Shown here: positions 34,340 through 44,367 of the stretch, piece after piece
Position numbering within the stretch: position 1 is the stretch's first letter
Layout of the letters: each line of letters starts with the position of its first letter
Source: Bacillus sp. ISL-18
Lineage (GTDB): Bacteria > Bacillota > Bacilli > Bacillales > Cytobacillaceae
DNA: 64,000 nt
Direction of reading: 5' to 3'
NCBI RefSeq assembly: GCF_018613415.1
Contig: NZ_JAGGQG010000002.1
Coordinates: 1,087,908 to 1,151,907, forward strand
Notes under the pieces: generated by a model
Told to the model about the DNA's origin: nothing
Seen by the model: the letters and a program-made list of their open reading frames with translations, nothing else
Databases searched by the model: none
Translations under genes and position numbers: made by a program

Positions 34340-35674
34340 ATGATCAAACTGACAGTAGTCATTGTCGGACCAGAACCGTTAGTCCATAAAATAAGCAAGA
34401 TTGCCTCAGAATTTAAAGAACTTAAAACAACATCACTTTTCTATGAAAAGGTAGAGGAATCAGTAAAATTAGTTAGGGAACTCCAAGAACCGAAGGAGAT
34501 TTATATTTTTGCTGGTCCAACACCTTTTTTTATTGCAAAAGAGACGATCCCCTTGGATGTAATCTCCTATTATATTCCGTTTGAAGGCTCGGATATCTAT
34601 CGCCTTTTATTAGAGGTTTTTGAGATGTACCATCACTATCCGATCATTAGTTATGATATTGTCGAACCCCATTACTTAGAAGAAATCTATGAGGAAATGG
34701 GGATCTCTAGCATCCCCTATCAATTAATCACCTTTAACGAAGATCCAGTGGATAGTGATGGATTAGCAAACTATCACTTGAACTTATGGAAAGAGGGAAA
34801 AGTACAGGTGATTGCTACCACGCTAAATTCTGTCTATGAAAGATTAACATTCCTAAATATACCCGTTTTTTTAATCAAACACACAAATGCCAATATCCGA
34901 GATACATTACGCAAAGCGGTGCTAAGTGGGCTGAATCAGAAACAGGAAGAGGCTCAAATTACGGTCCTTCAATTTCAGATGTTCCAAGACGGGAGTGAAC
35001 GAAATGACCGATTACAACAAGAATGTCTTTTTATAAAAGAAAGAATCGTAGAATTTGGTAACCTGCTGTTTTCAAGCACGAATTTATCGGATAACGAGAT
35101 CATTACCCTTTATACAACCCGCGGTGTTTTTGAAAAAGTAACGAAGAAATGGAGCGATTTCTCCTTTTTAAAAGAATTAAATGAACTTTTTACCGTTACG
35201 GTTAATCTTGGAATTGGCTATGGAAATACGGCTGAAAGTGCTGCTTACAATGCAAGAAATGCCCTTGAATTTTCACTCAGAGAGAAGAGAGGGAGCAGTT
35301 TTTTAATTGATGCAGACAAAAGAATTTACGGACCACTTGGAACGGAAAAAACGGTGAATTATCCCTTACAAAAATCTAACGATAATCAGCAAAATTCATT
35401 AACACTTCGTAAATTTTATGCATGGTTGTCAATGATGCAAAAAAAAGAAGTTACCACAAGGGAATTAAGTATCGGGATGAATACAAGTGAACGCCATGCA
35501 GCAAGAATTTTAAAAAATTTATGTGAAAAGAAGATTGCTAACATCATAGGGAAAGAGTCGTTACATCAAAAAGGACGGCCACGGATTGTGTACGAAATTG
35601 ATTTTACAGAATTAGCAAAACTAGTGAATGAAGAAGGAAATCCAAATCTTGATCCATACTTGTTAACACCCTAA
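34340..35674 (+). CDS. putative regulator: PrpR_N-like sensor, GTP-cyclohydrolase-III-like domain, HTH
   Basis: A 444-aa cytosolic protein that I do not recognise as a named family. Residues about 1-200 resemble the PrpR_N sensor fold (GKVQVIATTLNSVYERL..IPVFLIKHTNANIRDTLRKA). Residues about 235-330 contain NLGIGYGNTAESAAYNARNAL and FLIDADKRIYGPLG, reminiscent of archaeal GTP cyclohydrolase III or degenerate GGDEF domains. The C-terminus (LRKFYAWLSMMQKKEVTTRELSIGMNTSERHAARILKNL) is a winged HTH. It sits directly upstream of, and co-oriented with, the pyrimidine degradation genes, so it is their likely regulator. RBS GAAGG is close to ATG 34340. Domain assignments are by eye. Confidence 0.65.
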   Translation: MIKLTVVIVGPEPLVHKISKIASEFKELKTTSLFYEKVEESVKLVRELQEPKEIYIFAGPTPFFIAKETIPLDVISYYIPFEGSDIYRLLLEVFEMYHHYPIISYDIVEPHYLEEIYEEMGISSIPYQLITFNEDPVDSDGLANYHLNLWKEGKVQVIATTLNSVYERLTFLNIPVFLIKHTNANIRDTLRKAVLSGLNQKQEEAQITVLQFQMFQDGSERNDRLQQECLFIKERIVEFGNLLFSSTNLSDNEIITLYTTRGVFEKVTKKWSDFSFLKELNELFTVTVNLGIGYGNTAESAAYNARNALEFSLREKRGSSFLIDADKRIYGPLGTEKTVNYPLQKSNDNQQNSLTLRKFYAWLSMMQKKEVTTRELSIGMNTSERHAARILKNLCEKKIANIIGKESLHQKGRPRIVYEIDFTELAKLVNEEGNPNLDPYLLTP

Positions 35675-35923
35675 CATTTACTGGGATGAGCCAAATAAAG
35701 GGTGCCATCATTGCAGGCGTTATCGTAAATTATTATGTTAGATTACCTTACCAGATAATGGAATGCACTTCCTATAAGGAAGATAATCAATCTAGAACGT
35801 AAATTAAAGACATATAAAAGACATTAGGTTAGCGCATAGCAAATAGGAGGAAATCTCAGATTAGGAAAATAGGAGAAAAAAGCCTTTGCAGACAGCTAGT
35901 GAGAGGAAAGGGGCGGAAATAAG

Positions 35924-37150
35924 ATGATGGAACAACAAAAAATTTTAATCAGCGCCGAACGATTACAATCCACGCTTGAGCAATTTGCTAATTTCGGCCG
36001 TACCGAAAACAATGGCGTAACTCGTTTAGCCCTATCGGAGGAGGATCGTTTAGCGAGAGATTACTTTATTTCATGCTGTAAAAAGTTAGGGATGATGGTT
36101 GAAATTGACGATATGGGGAATATTTATGCGACATTAGCAGGGATTGAAAATATGCCGCCGCTTGTAATTGGCTCGCATTTAGATTCAGTCAAAAAAGGCG
36201 GACGGTTTGATGGCGTATTAGGGGTAGTCGCAGGTTTAGAAGTGGCCCGCGCGTTGGTTGAAAATAATGTTAAGCCCCGGATTCCGCTTGTCATTGCCGA
36301 TATCACAAACGAAGAAGGAGCCAGATTTGAACCATCGATGATGTCATCTGGAGTATTGTCGGGAAAATTCGATAAAGCCGCTATGCTCCAGAAAAAGGAT
36401 GTCGATGGTATCACGTTTAAAGACGCATTACAGTCGATTGGCTATGTTGGTAAGGAGGAATCTCGTTTAAAGAAAGCTGCGGCCTTTTTAGAATTACATA
36501 TCGAACAAGGACCGATCCTTGAACGGGAATCTTTATCAATCGGGGTAGTGGAATGTGTGCTGGGAATGGTTTGTTATGAAATCACCGTAACAGGGGAATC
36601 GGACCATGCCGGAACCACTCCAATGGATATGAGAAAGGATGCACTCTTTGCGGCAAATAACTTAATTACCGAAGCCCGCCAAAAGCTTAGGGCTCTAGAT
36701 AAGGATTTAGTTTTCACGATAGGACGGATGAATGTCCTGCCAAACATTCACACCGTTATCCCTAATAAAGTAGTTTTTTCACTAGAGGCTAGACACAAAG
36801 ATCCAGCGGTAATCAAGCGAGTAGAAGAGATTATTGTTGGTCTTACACAATCCTCGGGAAATGAAGGCTGTGATATTCGAACCGAGAAATTATGGGATCG
36901 TTCTACTGTATTATTTGATAATGATCTATGCGATTTATTAGAGAATGCTGCTAAGTCATTAAACTACTCGTATAAACGAATGGATAGCGGCGCCGGTCAT
37001 GACGCTCAATTTCTAGCAAGTTATATTCCAACAGCGATGATTTTTGTTCCAAGTATCAATGGAAAGAGTCATTGTGAAGAAGAGCTTACTACTTGGGAAG
37101 ATTGTGCCAAGGGAGTAAATGTCCTGTTGGAAACGGTTTTGTCGTTTTAA
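35924..37150 (+). CDS. M20 family N-carbamoyl amino acid hydrolase / beta-ureidopropionase
   Basis: A 408-aa zinc amidohydrolase. Metal ligands are visible in GSHLDSVKKGGRFDGVLG, DITNEEGARF and LELHIEQGP; the lid domain has SDHAGTTPMDMRKDA; and the last ligand is in NGKSHCEEE. This architecture is shared by allantoate amidohydrolase, L-carbamoylase and bacterial beta-ureidopropionase (PydC). Here the neighbouring dihydropyrimidinase and dehydrogenase argue for N-carbamoyl-beta-alanine to beta-alanine, CO2 and ammonia. RBS AAAGGGG. It is the first gene of the operon, 249 bp after the regulator. Confidence 0.9.
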   Translation: MMEQQKILISAERLQSTLEQFANFGRTENNGVTRLALSEEDRLARDYFISCCKKLGMMVEIDDMGNIYATLAGIENMPPLVIGSHLDSVKKGGRFDGVLGVVAGLEVARALVENNVKPRIPLVIADITNEEGARFEPSMMSSGVLSGKFDKAAMLQKKDVDGITFKDALQSIGYVGKEESRLKKAAAFLELHIEQGPILERESLSIGVVECVLGMVCYEITVTGESDHAGTTPMDMRKDALFAANNLITEARQKLRALDKDLVFTIGRMNVLPNIHTVIPNKVVFSLEARHKDPAVIKRVEEIIVGLTQSSGNEGCDIRTEKLWDRSTVLFDNDLCDLLENAAKSLNYSYKRMDSGAGHDAQFLASYIPTAMIFVPSINGKSHCEEELTTWEDCAKGVNVLLETVLSF

Positions 37151-37179
37151 CCAACAATCTTTAAAGGAGGTTTTGGCAA

Positions 37180-38556
37180 TTGGCTGTTATCAATCATTTG
37201 AACATCTCAACTGAAGATTTAAGTCTGAATTTTCGAGAAATAGTCCCTGAATTAACCAAGCAGGAAGCAGTTGAAGAGGCGAATCGATGTCTCTACTGCT
37301 ACGATGCACCTTGTATAAAAGCATGTCCAACAGGAATTGATATCCCGTCGTTTATTAAGAAAATCACTTCTGGGAATTTAAAAGGATCTGCCAAAACGAT
37401 TCTAACGGCAAATCCGATTGGTGCTAGTTGTTCACGCGTTTGTCCAACAGAGGAATTATGCGAGGGCGCCTGTGTCCTGAACCATTCTACTAAGCCCATT
37501 ATGATTGGGAACCTGCAGCGTTATGCGACCGATTGGGCGATCCGGAATGAACAATCCCTGTTTACAGCTGGAAAGGAAAATGGAAAAACCGTGGCCATTG
37601 TTGGCGGGGGACCAGCAGGATTGTCTGCTGCAAGGGAACTAGCACTGCTTGGGTTTAAGGTTACTATTTTTGAAGCAGAAGAAATGGCAGGTGGAATAAA
37701 CACCTATGGAATCGTACCATTCCGACTGCCGCTTACCATCTCCTTCTGGGAGGTAAAGCAGATTGAGAGCTTAAATGTTGAAATCCGCACCGGCACAAGA
37801 GTTGGGCAAGATATAGCAGTTGAAGAAATAATGAATAACTATGATGCTATTATCCTCGCGATTGGTATGTCCAAAGTTCCGGAATTGGAGATAAATGGTG
37901 AGGATTTAACAGGAGTGTTTGACGCGATTGAATTTGTTAAAGAAACGAAAACTAAACCACTAACTACACAGCTTCTAGGAAAAAAGGTTGCCGTAATTGG
38001 CGCAGGAAACACCGCCATTGATGCAGCAACCAATTCCATTCGCCTCGGTGCTGACAATGTCAAAATCCTCTATAGACGAACAAGAGAGGAAATGACTGCT
38101 TATCAATTCGAATATGAATTTGCTAAACAAGATGGCGTCGAATTTCGTTGGCTTACGGCACCTGTTAGAATTTTAGGTGATGAGCAAGGAAATGTTACCG
38201 GGATTGAATGTATCCGCATGGAGCTGACAGAACCAGGAGAGGATGGCCGCCGCCGGCCTGTTCCAATCAAAGGAACTGAATTTATCCTTGATGTCGATAC
38301 AGTCATTAAAGCAAATGGCCAATCCAGATATGTGGAACTAATCGATCAGTTTCATTTAGAACATAACGGAGGCGTAGTCAAGATTCATCCCACTACCTAT
38401 CAAACCTCCAATCAGAAGGTGTTTGCTTGTGGCGATGTTATTTATGGAAAGGGACTACAGGGGGATGCGATGGTCGTAACGGCTGTTCAACAAGGGAAAG
38501 AAAGTGCTTATGCCATCCATCAATTACTGAAATCTTCAGTTGTTGAAACAGAATAG
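37180..38556 (+). CDS. preT: NAD(P)-dependent dihydropyrimidine dehydrogenase subunit PreT
   Basis: A 458-aa flavoprotein subunit that moves electrons from NAD(P)H to PreA. The N-terminal domain has two Fe-S Cys clusters (CLYCYDAPCIKACPTG and CSRVCPTEELCEGAC). Then come an FAD fold VAIVGGGPAGLSAARELA and a nucleotide fold VAVIGAGNTAIDAATNSIRLGA with LYRRTREEM. This matches the N-terminal part of mammalian DPYD and E. coli PreT. TTG start at 37180 with AAAGGAGG 9 nt upstream. It reduces uracil and thymine together with PreA. Confidence 0.93.
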   Translation: MAVINHLNISTEDLSLNFREIVPELTKQEAVEEANRCLYCYDAPCIKACPTGIDIPSFIKKITSGNLKGSAKTILTANPIGASCSRVCPTEELCEGACVLNHSTKPIMIGNLQRYATDWAIRNEQSLFTAGKENGKTVAIVGGGPAGLSAARELALLGFKVTIFEAEEMAGGINTYGIVPFRLPLTISFWEVKQIESLNVEIRTGTRVGQDIAVEEIMNNYDAIILAIGMSKVPELEINGEDLTGVFDAIEFVKETKTKPLTTQLLGKKVAVIGAGNTAIDAATNSIRLGADNVKILYRRTREEMTAYQFEYEFAKQDGVEFRWLTAPVRILGDEQGNVTGIECIRMELTEPGEDGRRRPVPIKGTEFILDVDTVIKANGQSRYVELIDQFHLEHNGGVVKIHPTTYQTSNQKVFACGDVIYGKGLQGDAMVVTAVQQGKESAYAIHQLLKSSVVETE

Positions 38557-38589
38557 GCTTACGGATAAAGAATAAAAGGAGGTAGGTTT

Positions 38590-39876
38590 ATGGCAGATTT
38601 AAGGATTAATTTAGCTGGAATAACATCACCTAATCCATTTTGGCTTGCCTCAGCACCCCCGACAAACTCAGGATATCAAGTCCAACGTGCCTTTGAGGCC
38701 GGCTGGGGCGGTGCCGTTTGGAAGACATTGGGTGAGCCTATTATCAATACATCGTCCCGATTTGCAGCTGTGAGCTTTAATGGCCAAAGAGTAGCCGGCT
38801 TTAATAATATCGAACTGATTACGGATCGTCCTTTAGAAGTGAACCTGAAAGAAATAGCCGAAACGAAGAAGCGTTTCCCCAATCACGCCATCATCGCCTC
38901 GTTAATGGTCGAGCCGAAGCAAGAAAAATGGCATGAGATCGTAAAAAAAGTAGAAGCAGTTGGTGTCGATGGTCTTGAATTAAACTTTGGGTGCCCACAC
39001 GGAATGGCAGAACGAGGGATGGGATCGGCCTCAGGCCAAGTACCAAGCCTAGTTGAACAACAAACCTATTGGGTAAAAGAAGTAGCGAAGACTCCGGTCA
39101 TTGTAAAACTCACACCGAATATAACCGATATTACGGCAACGGCTGAGGCTGCGGTCAAGGGTCGTGCAGATGCCGTTAGTATGATTAATACGATTAATAG
39201 TTTAGCAGGGGTAGATCTTAATACCTGGAATACGATTCCACATGTTGCCGGTAAAGGTGCACATGGAGGTTACTGCGGGCCGGCCGTTAAACCGATTGCG
39301 TTACATATGGTGGGGGAGTGTGCCCGAAATCCTAGGATTAATATCCCGATCTCTGGGATTGGTGGAATCTCAAACTGGCAAAACGCTGTCGAATTCATGT
39401 TGATGGGTGCAAGCGGGGTCCAAGTTTGTACCGCAGCTATGCATCATGGCTTTAGAATCGTTGAGGATATGATTGAAGGATTAAATAATTATTTAGATGA
39501 TAAGGGCATCGCCTCTGTCATGGATTTAATTGGTAAAGCGGTACCGAAATATTCTGACTGGGGCAATCTTGATTTGAACTATAGTGCGGTTGCCAAAATC
39601 AATAATGATGTTTGCATTCATTGCAATAAATGCCATATTGCCTGTGAGGACACTTCCCATCAATGTATCGATATGCTGAAGGATGAACACGGAAACAGCA
39701 TCCTCAAAGTAAGGGAAGAAGACTGTGTCGGCTGTAATTTATGTTCCATCGTCTGCCCGGTAGAAGGTGCGATTGACATGATTGAAGTACCAAGTGAACT
39801 GCCGCCAATGACCTGGAATGAACGCCAGGCAGCGCTCGGGGCGCTTTCTTATGAAACCGATATTGTTAAAAAATAA
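38590..39876 (+). CDS. preA: dihydropyrimidine dehydrogenase catalytic subunit PreA
   Basis: A 428-aa subunit with an FMN TIM-barrel homologous to dihydroorotate dehydrogenase (NPFWLASAPPTNS, GLELNFGCPHGMAERGMGSASGQ with the active-site loop, PISGIGGISNWQNAVEF). Two C-terminal 4Fe-4S ferredoxin motifs follow (CIHCNKCHIAC and CVGCNLCSIVCPV). It reduces uracil or thymine at the FMN using electrons from PreT. RBS AAAGGAGG. The gap to preT is 33 bp. Confidence 0.94.
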   Translation: MADLRINLAGITSPNPFWLASAPPTNSGYQVQRAFEAGWGGAVWKTLGEPIINTSSRFAAVSFNGQRVAGFNNIELITDRPLEVNLKEIAETKKRFPNHAIIASLMVEPKQEKWHEIVKKVEAVGVDGLELNFGCPHGMAERGMGSASGQVPSLVEQQTYWVKEVAKTPVIVKLTPNITDITATAEAAVKGRADAVSMINTINSLAGVDLNTWNTIPHVAGKGAHGGYCGPAVKPIALHMVGECARNPRINIPISGIGGISNWQNAVEFMLMGASGVQVCTAAMHHGFRIVEDMIEGLNNYLDDKGIASVMDLIGKAVPKYSDWGNLDLNYSAVAKINNDVCIHCNKCHIACEDTSHQCIDMLKDEHGNSILKVREEDCVGCNLCSIVCPVEGAIDMIEVPSELPPMTWNERQAALGALSYETDIVKK

Positions 39877-39915
39877 TAGACTCATATTCTAACAAAACAG
39901 GGAGGGTCATTCAGT

Positions 39916-41334
39916 ATGAAAAAAGTAATTAAAAATGGAACCGTCGTAACAGCAGCCGATACCTATCGAGCCGATGTCTGTATTGAAAATGGAGTCGTCA
40001 CGCAGATTGGCGAGAATTTACCTGCTTTAGAGGCAGAGGTTATTGATGCAAAAGGCTGTTACCTGTTCCCTGGCGGAATTGATCCCCATACCCATCTAGA
40101 CATGCCATTTGGCGGAACTGTTACAAAAGATGACTTTGAAACCGGTACGATGGCAGCCGCTTTTGGGGGAACGACCACCATCATTGATTTCTGCTTAACG
40201 ACCAAAGGGGCAACATTGAAAAGTGCCGTTGATACCTGGCATGCCAAATCAAAAGATAAAGCGGTCATTGATTATGGATTCCACCTGCAAATTGTTGAGA
40301 TGAACAATGAAAAGCTAGCCGAGTTGCCTAAAATGATTGAAGAAGAGGGCATCACCTCCCTTAAAGTATTTATGGCCTATAAAAATCAGTTTCAAGCTGA
40401 TGATGAAACCCTTTTTAAAACTTTGATTGCTGCAAGGGACCTTGGCGCCCTCGTCATGGTTCATGCGGAAAATGGCGATGTAATTGATTATTTAGTGAAA
40501 AAAGCCTTAGAAGAAGGAAATACCGACCCCATTTACCATGCGCTGACAAGGCCGCCGGAAGTAGAAGCGGAAGCAACAGGCCGAGCAGCAACATTAACCG
40601 AATTAGCAAAATCTCAACTATATGTTGTCCATGTTTCTTGTGCCGAAGCTGCCCGTAAGATTGCTGAAGCGAGGAGCAAAGGCGCCGATATCTGGGGAGA
40701 AACGTGCCCGCAGTATTTGGTATTGGACCAATCTTACTTAGAAAAGCCAAATTTTGAAGGAGCAAAATACGTTTGGTCGCCTCCATTACGTGAAAAATGG
40801 AATCAAGCCGAGTTATGGAATGCTTTAAAAACAGGACAGCTGCAGACCTTGGGTTCTGATCAATGCTCCTTTGACTTTGTCGGTCAAAAGGACCTTGGGA
40901 AAGGTGATTTTTCAAAAATTCCAAACGGTGGACCGATCATCGAGGACCGTGTAAGTATTCTGTTCTCCGAAGGGGTTAAGAAAGGAAGAATTTCCATTAA
41001 CCAGTTTGTTGATCTTACCTCAACTAAGGCGGCTAAACTATTTGGTTTGTATCCAAAAAAAGGAACGATTGCCATAGGCGCTGATGCTGATATCGTCATT
41101 TTTGATCCAAATGTGGAACGCGTCATTTCAGCTGAAACGCACCATATGGCTGTTGATTATAATGCATTCGAAGGGTTCAAGGTAACTGGTGAGCCTGTAT
41201 CTGTTCTATCGCGTGGTGATTTTGTGATCCGTGATAAACAGTTTGTTGGGAAACCAGGTGCAGGGCAGTTTTTAAAACGAGAGAAATACGGTTCAAATCA
41301 AAAAGCAGCATCGGAAAGAACGGTAACATTGTAA
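39916..41334 (+). CDS. dihydropyrimidinase / D-hydantoinase
   Basis: A 472-aa cyclic amidohydrolase opening dihydrouracil to N-carbamoyl-beta-alanine. Metal ligands appear in GGIDPHTHLDMPFGG. The carboxylated lysine lies in TSLKVFMAYKN. His ligands lie in MVHAENGD and VVHVSCAEA, and the last Asp in LGSDQCSFD. Length is typical of bacterial hydantoinases. RBS GGGAGGG. It fits the second pathway step, with PreTA before it and the M20 carbamoylase after it. Confidence 0.94.
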   Translation: MKKVIKNGTVVTAADTYRADVCIENGVVTQIGENLPALEAEVIDAKGCYLFPGGIDPHTHLDMPFGGTVTKDDFETGTMAAAFGGTTTIIDFCLTTKGATLKSAVDTWHAKSKDKAVIDYGFHLQIVEMNNEKLAELPKMIEEEGITSLKVFMAYKNQFQADDETLFKTLIAARDLGALVMVHAENGDVIDYLVKKALEEGNTDPIYHALTRPPEVEAEATGRAATLTELAKSQLYVVHVSCAEAARKIAEARSKGADIWGETCPQYLVLDQSYLEKPNFEGAKYVWSPPLREKWNQAELWNALKTGQLQTLGSDQCSFDFVGQKDLGKGDFSKIPNGGPIIEDRVSILFSEGVKKGRISINQFVDLTSTKAAKLFGLYPKKGTIAIGADADIVIFDPNVERVISAETHHMAVDYNAFEGFKVTGEPVSVLSRGDFVIRDKQFVGKPGAGQFLKREKYGSNQKAASERTVTL

Positions 41335-41352
41335 GAGACTGTATGGGGAAAA

Positions 41353-41380
41353 AGGGTTAAGGATTAAGATTCTTAACCCT
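41353..41380 (+). promoter_or_regulatory. intercistronic hairpin after the dihydropyrimidinase gene
   Basis: AGGGTTAAG (41353-41361) / CTTAACCCT (41372-41380), perfect 9-bp stem. No T-run follows, so it is more likely an mRNA processing or stability element than a terminator. Confidence 0.5.
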
Positions 41381-41420
41381 CTGACGAGTGGGAGCAAAGG
41401 AAAGTTAAGGGAGGAGAAAA

Positions 41421-41666
41421 ATGTCTGATTATCAACAGTATTTAAAAGAACGGGATCTTGTTGATTTTTACCTTCAAAAGGGGTATCAAATTAAAAATAG
41501 TACCGAAAATTTAAGCGGAGCCTTTGTACTTTTTGAGAAAAAAAACAGCAATGGCGAAATGGAAAGGGAAACGGTCCACCTATTAACTCCTGCGGCTCGG
41601 AAGTATTTTTCCGTGAGAGTGATTCAGCAACAAAACGACCAACCAGAAAGGGATGTAGGAGCATGA
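41421..41666 (+). CDS. small protein of unknown function in the pyrimidine degradation operon
   Basis: An 81-aa soluble, charged protein ([24 protein letters not shown] start) with no TM helix, signal peptide, Cys pairs or recognised domain. RBS GGGAGGAG lies 5 nt before the ATG. Its stop overlaps the alanine dehydrogenase start by 4 nt (ATGA), so the two are translationally coupled. That makes it a real gene and ties it to the pathway. Function is unknown; an accessory or regulatory partner of a neighbouring enzyme is only a guess. Confidence 0.8.
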   Translation: MSDYQQYLKERDLVDFYLQKGYQIKNSTENLSGAFVLFEKKNSNGEMERETVHLLTPAARKYFSVRVIQQQNDQPERDVGA

Positions 41667-42796
41667 TTATCGGCATACCCAAAGAGATTAAAAACAATGA
41701 AAATCGAGTGGGAATAACACCTGGAGGAGTATTTGAATTTATTGCCAATGGGCATGAAATTTGGATTGAAAACCATGCGGGAATGGGCAGTGGTTTCCCG
41801 AACGAGGAATACATGGCAGCCGGTGCCAAAATCGTTCAGACTGCGAAAGAAGCCTGGTCAGCAGATATGGTCATGAAAGTAAAAGAGCCGCTGCCAGAAG
41901 AATTTGAATTTTTTCGAGAAGGATTAATCTTATTTACTTATCTCCATCTGGCCCCAGAATATGATCTGACGAAAGCTCTTATGGAAAAGAAAGTAATCGC
42001 GATTGCTTACGAAACCATTCAACTCGAAAATGGATTACTCCCATTGTTAATGCCGATGAGTGAAGTTGCGGGCAGGATGTCGATCCAAATCGGTGCCCAA
42101 TTTTTAGAAAAGCCGAAAGGTGGTAAAGGAATTCTACTTGGAGGTGTTCCTGGTGTTGCCCCGGCTGAGGTTGTCATTATCGGCGGCGGGATAGTCGGAA
42201 CGAATGCAGCTAAAATGGCTCTTGGACTAGGTGCTAAAGTAACCATCTTGGATATTAATGCAAACCGTTTAAGGGAAATAGATGACCTATTTCAAGGACG
42301 GTTAACGACACTTATGTCCAATCCTTATAACCTTACTGAAGTTGTTAAAAAAGCAGATCTAGTGGTTGGTGCAGTTCTTATTCCTGGGGCACGGGCACCC
42401 AGACTTGTCACGGAAGACATGATAAAAACGATGCAGCCCGGTTCTGTTGTGGTCGATGTGGCAATTGATCAAGGCGGCTCCATTGAAACAATTGATCGGA
42501 TTACTACTCACACAAACCCAACCTATGAAAAGCATGGCGTGGTCCATTATGCCGTTGCCAACATGCCAGGTGCTGTCCCTCGTACGGCAACCATCGCCTT
42601 AACAAATGTAACTGTTCCATACGGTATTGAGATTGCCAATAAAGGGATAGATCTTGCCGCATGTTCCAAACCTGCTCTAATGAAAGGAATCAATGTGATC
42701 GGTGGAAAAGTTACCTTTAAAGCAGTAGCAGATGCCCATGGATTTAGTTATACCAAGATCGATCAAATGATTAATAATGATAGTTTATCAGTTTAA
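41663..42796 (+). CDS. ald: alanine dehydrogenase
   Basis: A 377-aa NAD-dependent enzyme interconverting L-alanine and pyruvate plus ammonia. N-terminal [21 protein letters not shown] with substrate Lys/Arg, catalytic-type MKVKEP, YLHLAPE, NAD fold [22 protein letters not shown] and [12 protein letters not shown] are all diagnostic. The start overlaps the preceding small gene by 4 nt. In this operon it can recycle L-alanine made by the beta-alanine:pyruvate aminotransferase back to pyruvate, releasing ammonia. The organism may have another ald copy for general alanine use. Confidence 0.93.
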   Translation: MIIGIPKEIKNNENRVGITPGGVFEFIANGHEIWIENHAGMGSGFPNEEYMAAGAKIVQTAKEAWSADMVMKVKEPLPEEFEFFREGLILFTYLHLAPEYDLTKALMEKKVIAIAYETIQLENGLLPLLMPMSEVAGRMSIQIGAQFLEKPKGGKGILLGGVPGVAPAEVVIIGGGIVGTNAAKMALGLGAKVTILDINANRLREIDDLFQGRLTTLMSNPYNLTEVVKKADLVVGAVLIPGARAPRLVTEDMIKTMQPGSVVVDVAIDQGGSIETIDRITTHTNPTYEKHGVVHYAVANMPGAVPRTATIALTNVTVPYGIEIANKGIDLAACSKPALMKGINVIGGKVTFKAVADAHGFSYTKIDQMINNDSLSV

Positions 42797-42844
42797 TCGG
42801 ATAATCGAACATACAACCTTATATATCAAAAGGAGACCGTTTGA

Positions 42845-44311
42845 ATGACAATTTTTACACAAGGAATCAAGCATTTAAAAAACTACATTGGCGGAGAATG
42901 GGTTGGCTCAAAATCTGCTAAAACGGAACTTGTTGTCAATCCAGCAACAGGGCAAGCAATTGCTGAAATACCGCTATCTACAAAAGAAGACGTTGATTAT
43001 GCCGTTGCCGTTGCAGGGGTGGCCTTTAAAACTTGGTCACAGACACCTGTTCCTAGGCGGGCCCGAATTTTATTTAAGTATCAGCAGCTGCTTGTGGAAA
43101 ATTCAGATGAATTGGCGAGGCTGGTCACAATAGAAAATGGGAAGGCTCTATCGGAAGCAGCGGGTGAGGTACAGCGTGGAATTGAGTGTGTTGAATTTGC
43201 TGCTGGTGCCCCTTCCTTCATGATGGGTAAACAGCTGCCCGATATTGCCACCAATCTTGAATCTGGGATGTATCGCTATCCTCTCGGAGTGGTAGGCGGG
43301 ATTACTCCCTTTAATTTTCCGATGATGGTTCCGTGCTGGATGTTCCCGATCGCGATTGCCTGTGGAAATACTTTTGTATTAAAGCCATCCGAACGGACAC
43401 CACTTCTTGCAGCTCGCCTCGTGGAATTAATGACGGAAGCTGGATTACCAAAGGGAGTCCTCAATATTGTCAATGGTGCTCATGATGTGGTCAATGGGCT
43501 GCTCGAACATAAAGACGTTAAAGCCATCTCATTTGTCGGTTCACAGCCTGTTGCCGAATATGTCTATAAAAAAGGAACAGCCAATTTGAAGCGTGTCCAA
43601 GCACTTTCTGGTGCCAAAAATCATTCGATCGTCTTAAAAGATGCAAACCTAGAGCTTGCGGCAAGGGAAATTACGAACGCTGCCTTTGGTTCCGCAGGCG
43701 AACGCTGTATGGCAGCGGCCGTAGTTGCTGTTGAAGAAAGTATTGCTGATGAATTGGTCCAGCGTTTATCTATGATAGCTGATGAAATCAAAATAGGGAA
43801 TGGATTAACCGAGGGGGTTTTCCTTGGACCAGTCATTCGTGAGGGGAATAAGACCCGTACGATCGAGTATATCGAGTCAGGTATTACTCAAGGTGCTACA
43901 CTGGTCCGGGATGGACGAAGGGATGAAGCGGTTAACGGTCCCGGCTTTTTCGTGGGACCAACGATTTTCGATCATGTGACGAAAGAAATGAAAATCTGGC
44001 AGGATGAACTTTTTGCACCGGTTCTCTCGATTGTTAGAGTCAAAGATTTAGCGGAAGCAATTGATGTGGCAAATGCCTCACCATTTGCGAACGGTGCCTG
44101 CTTATTTACTGATCGTGCTTCCGCCGTGCGTCAATTCCGAGAAACGATTGATGCAGGAATGCTCGGAGTTAATGTTGGGGTGCCAGCTCCAATGGCTTTC
44201 TTCCCATTTTCCGGGTACAAGGATTCGTTCTATGGGGATTTACATGCAAATGGCACAGACGGATTTGAATTTTATACAAGAAAGAAAATGGTGACAGCTC
44301 GATTTCAATAG
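42845..44311 (+). CDS. mmsA: CoA-acylating methylmalonate/malonate semialdehyde dehydrogenase
   Basis: A 488-aa aldehyde dehydrogenase of the MmsA/IolA branch, forming acetyl-CoA from malonate semialdehyde (or propionyl-CoA from the methyl form) with CO2 release. [20 protein letters not shown], the [16 protein letters not shown] loop, and the catalytic Cys in [13 protein letters not shown] are typical. RBS AAAGGAGACC. In this cluster it finishes beta-alanine breakdown. A 52-bp repeat array follows the gene. Confidence 0.93.
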   Translation: MTIFTQGIKHLKNYIGGEWVGSKSAKTELVVNPATGQAIAEIPLSTKEDVDYAVAVAGVAFKTWSQTPVPRRARILFKYQQLLVENSDELARLVTIENGKALSEAAGEVQRGIECVEFAAGAPSFMMGKQLPDIATNLESGMYRYPLGVVGGITPFNFPMMVPCWMFPIAIACGNTFVLKPSERTPLLAARLVELMTEAGLPKGVLNIVNGAHDVVNGLLEHKDVKAISFVGSQPVAEYVYKKGTANLKRVQALSGAKNHSIVLKDANLELAAREITNAAFGSAGERCMAAAVVAVEESIADELVQRLSMIADEIKIGNGLTEGVFLGPVIREGNKTRTIEYIESGITQGATLVRDGRRDEAVNGPGFFVGPTIFDHVTKEMKIWQDELFAPVLSIVRVKDLAEAIDVANASPFANGACLFTDRASAVRQFRETIDAGMLGVNVGVPAPMAFFPFSGYKDSFYGDLHANGTDGFEFYTRKKMVTARFQ

Positions 44312-44367
44312 GATGAGAGACAGTGTTGGTTTTTATGTACCTTCTACTTAATGCTGATTGCTTTCTA

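Noticed and set aside
35686-35802. 38-codon ORF upstream of the M20 hydrolase (MSQIKGAIIAGVIVNYYVRL start)
   Set aside because: It looks slightly membrane-like, but it has no Shine-Dalgarno and no recognisable relative; probably chance.
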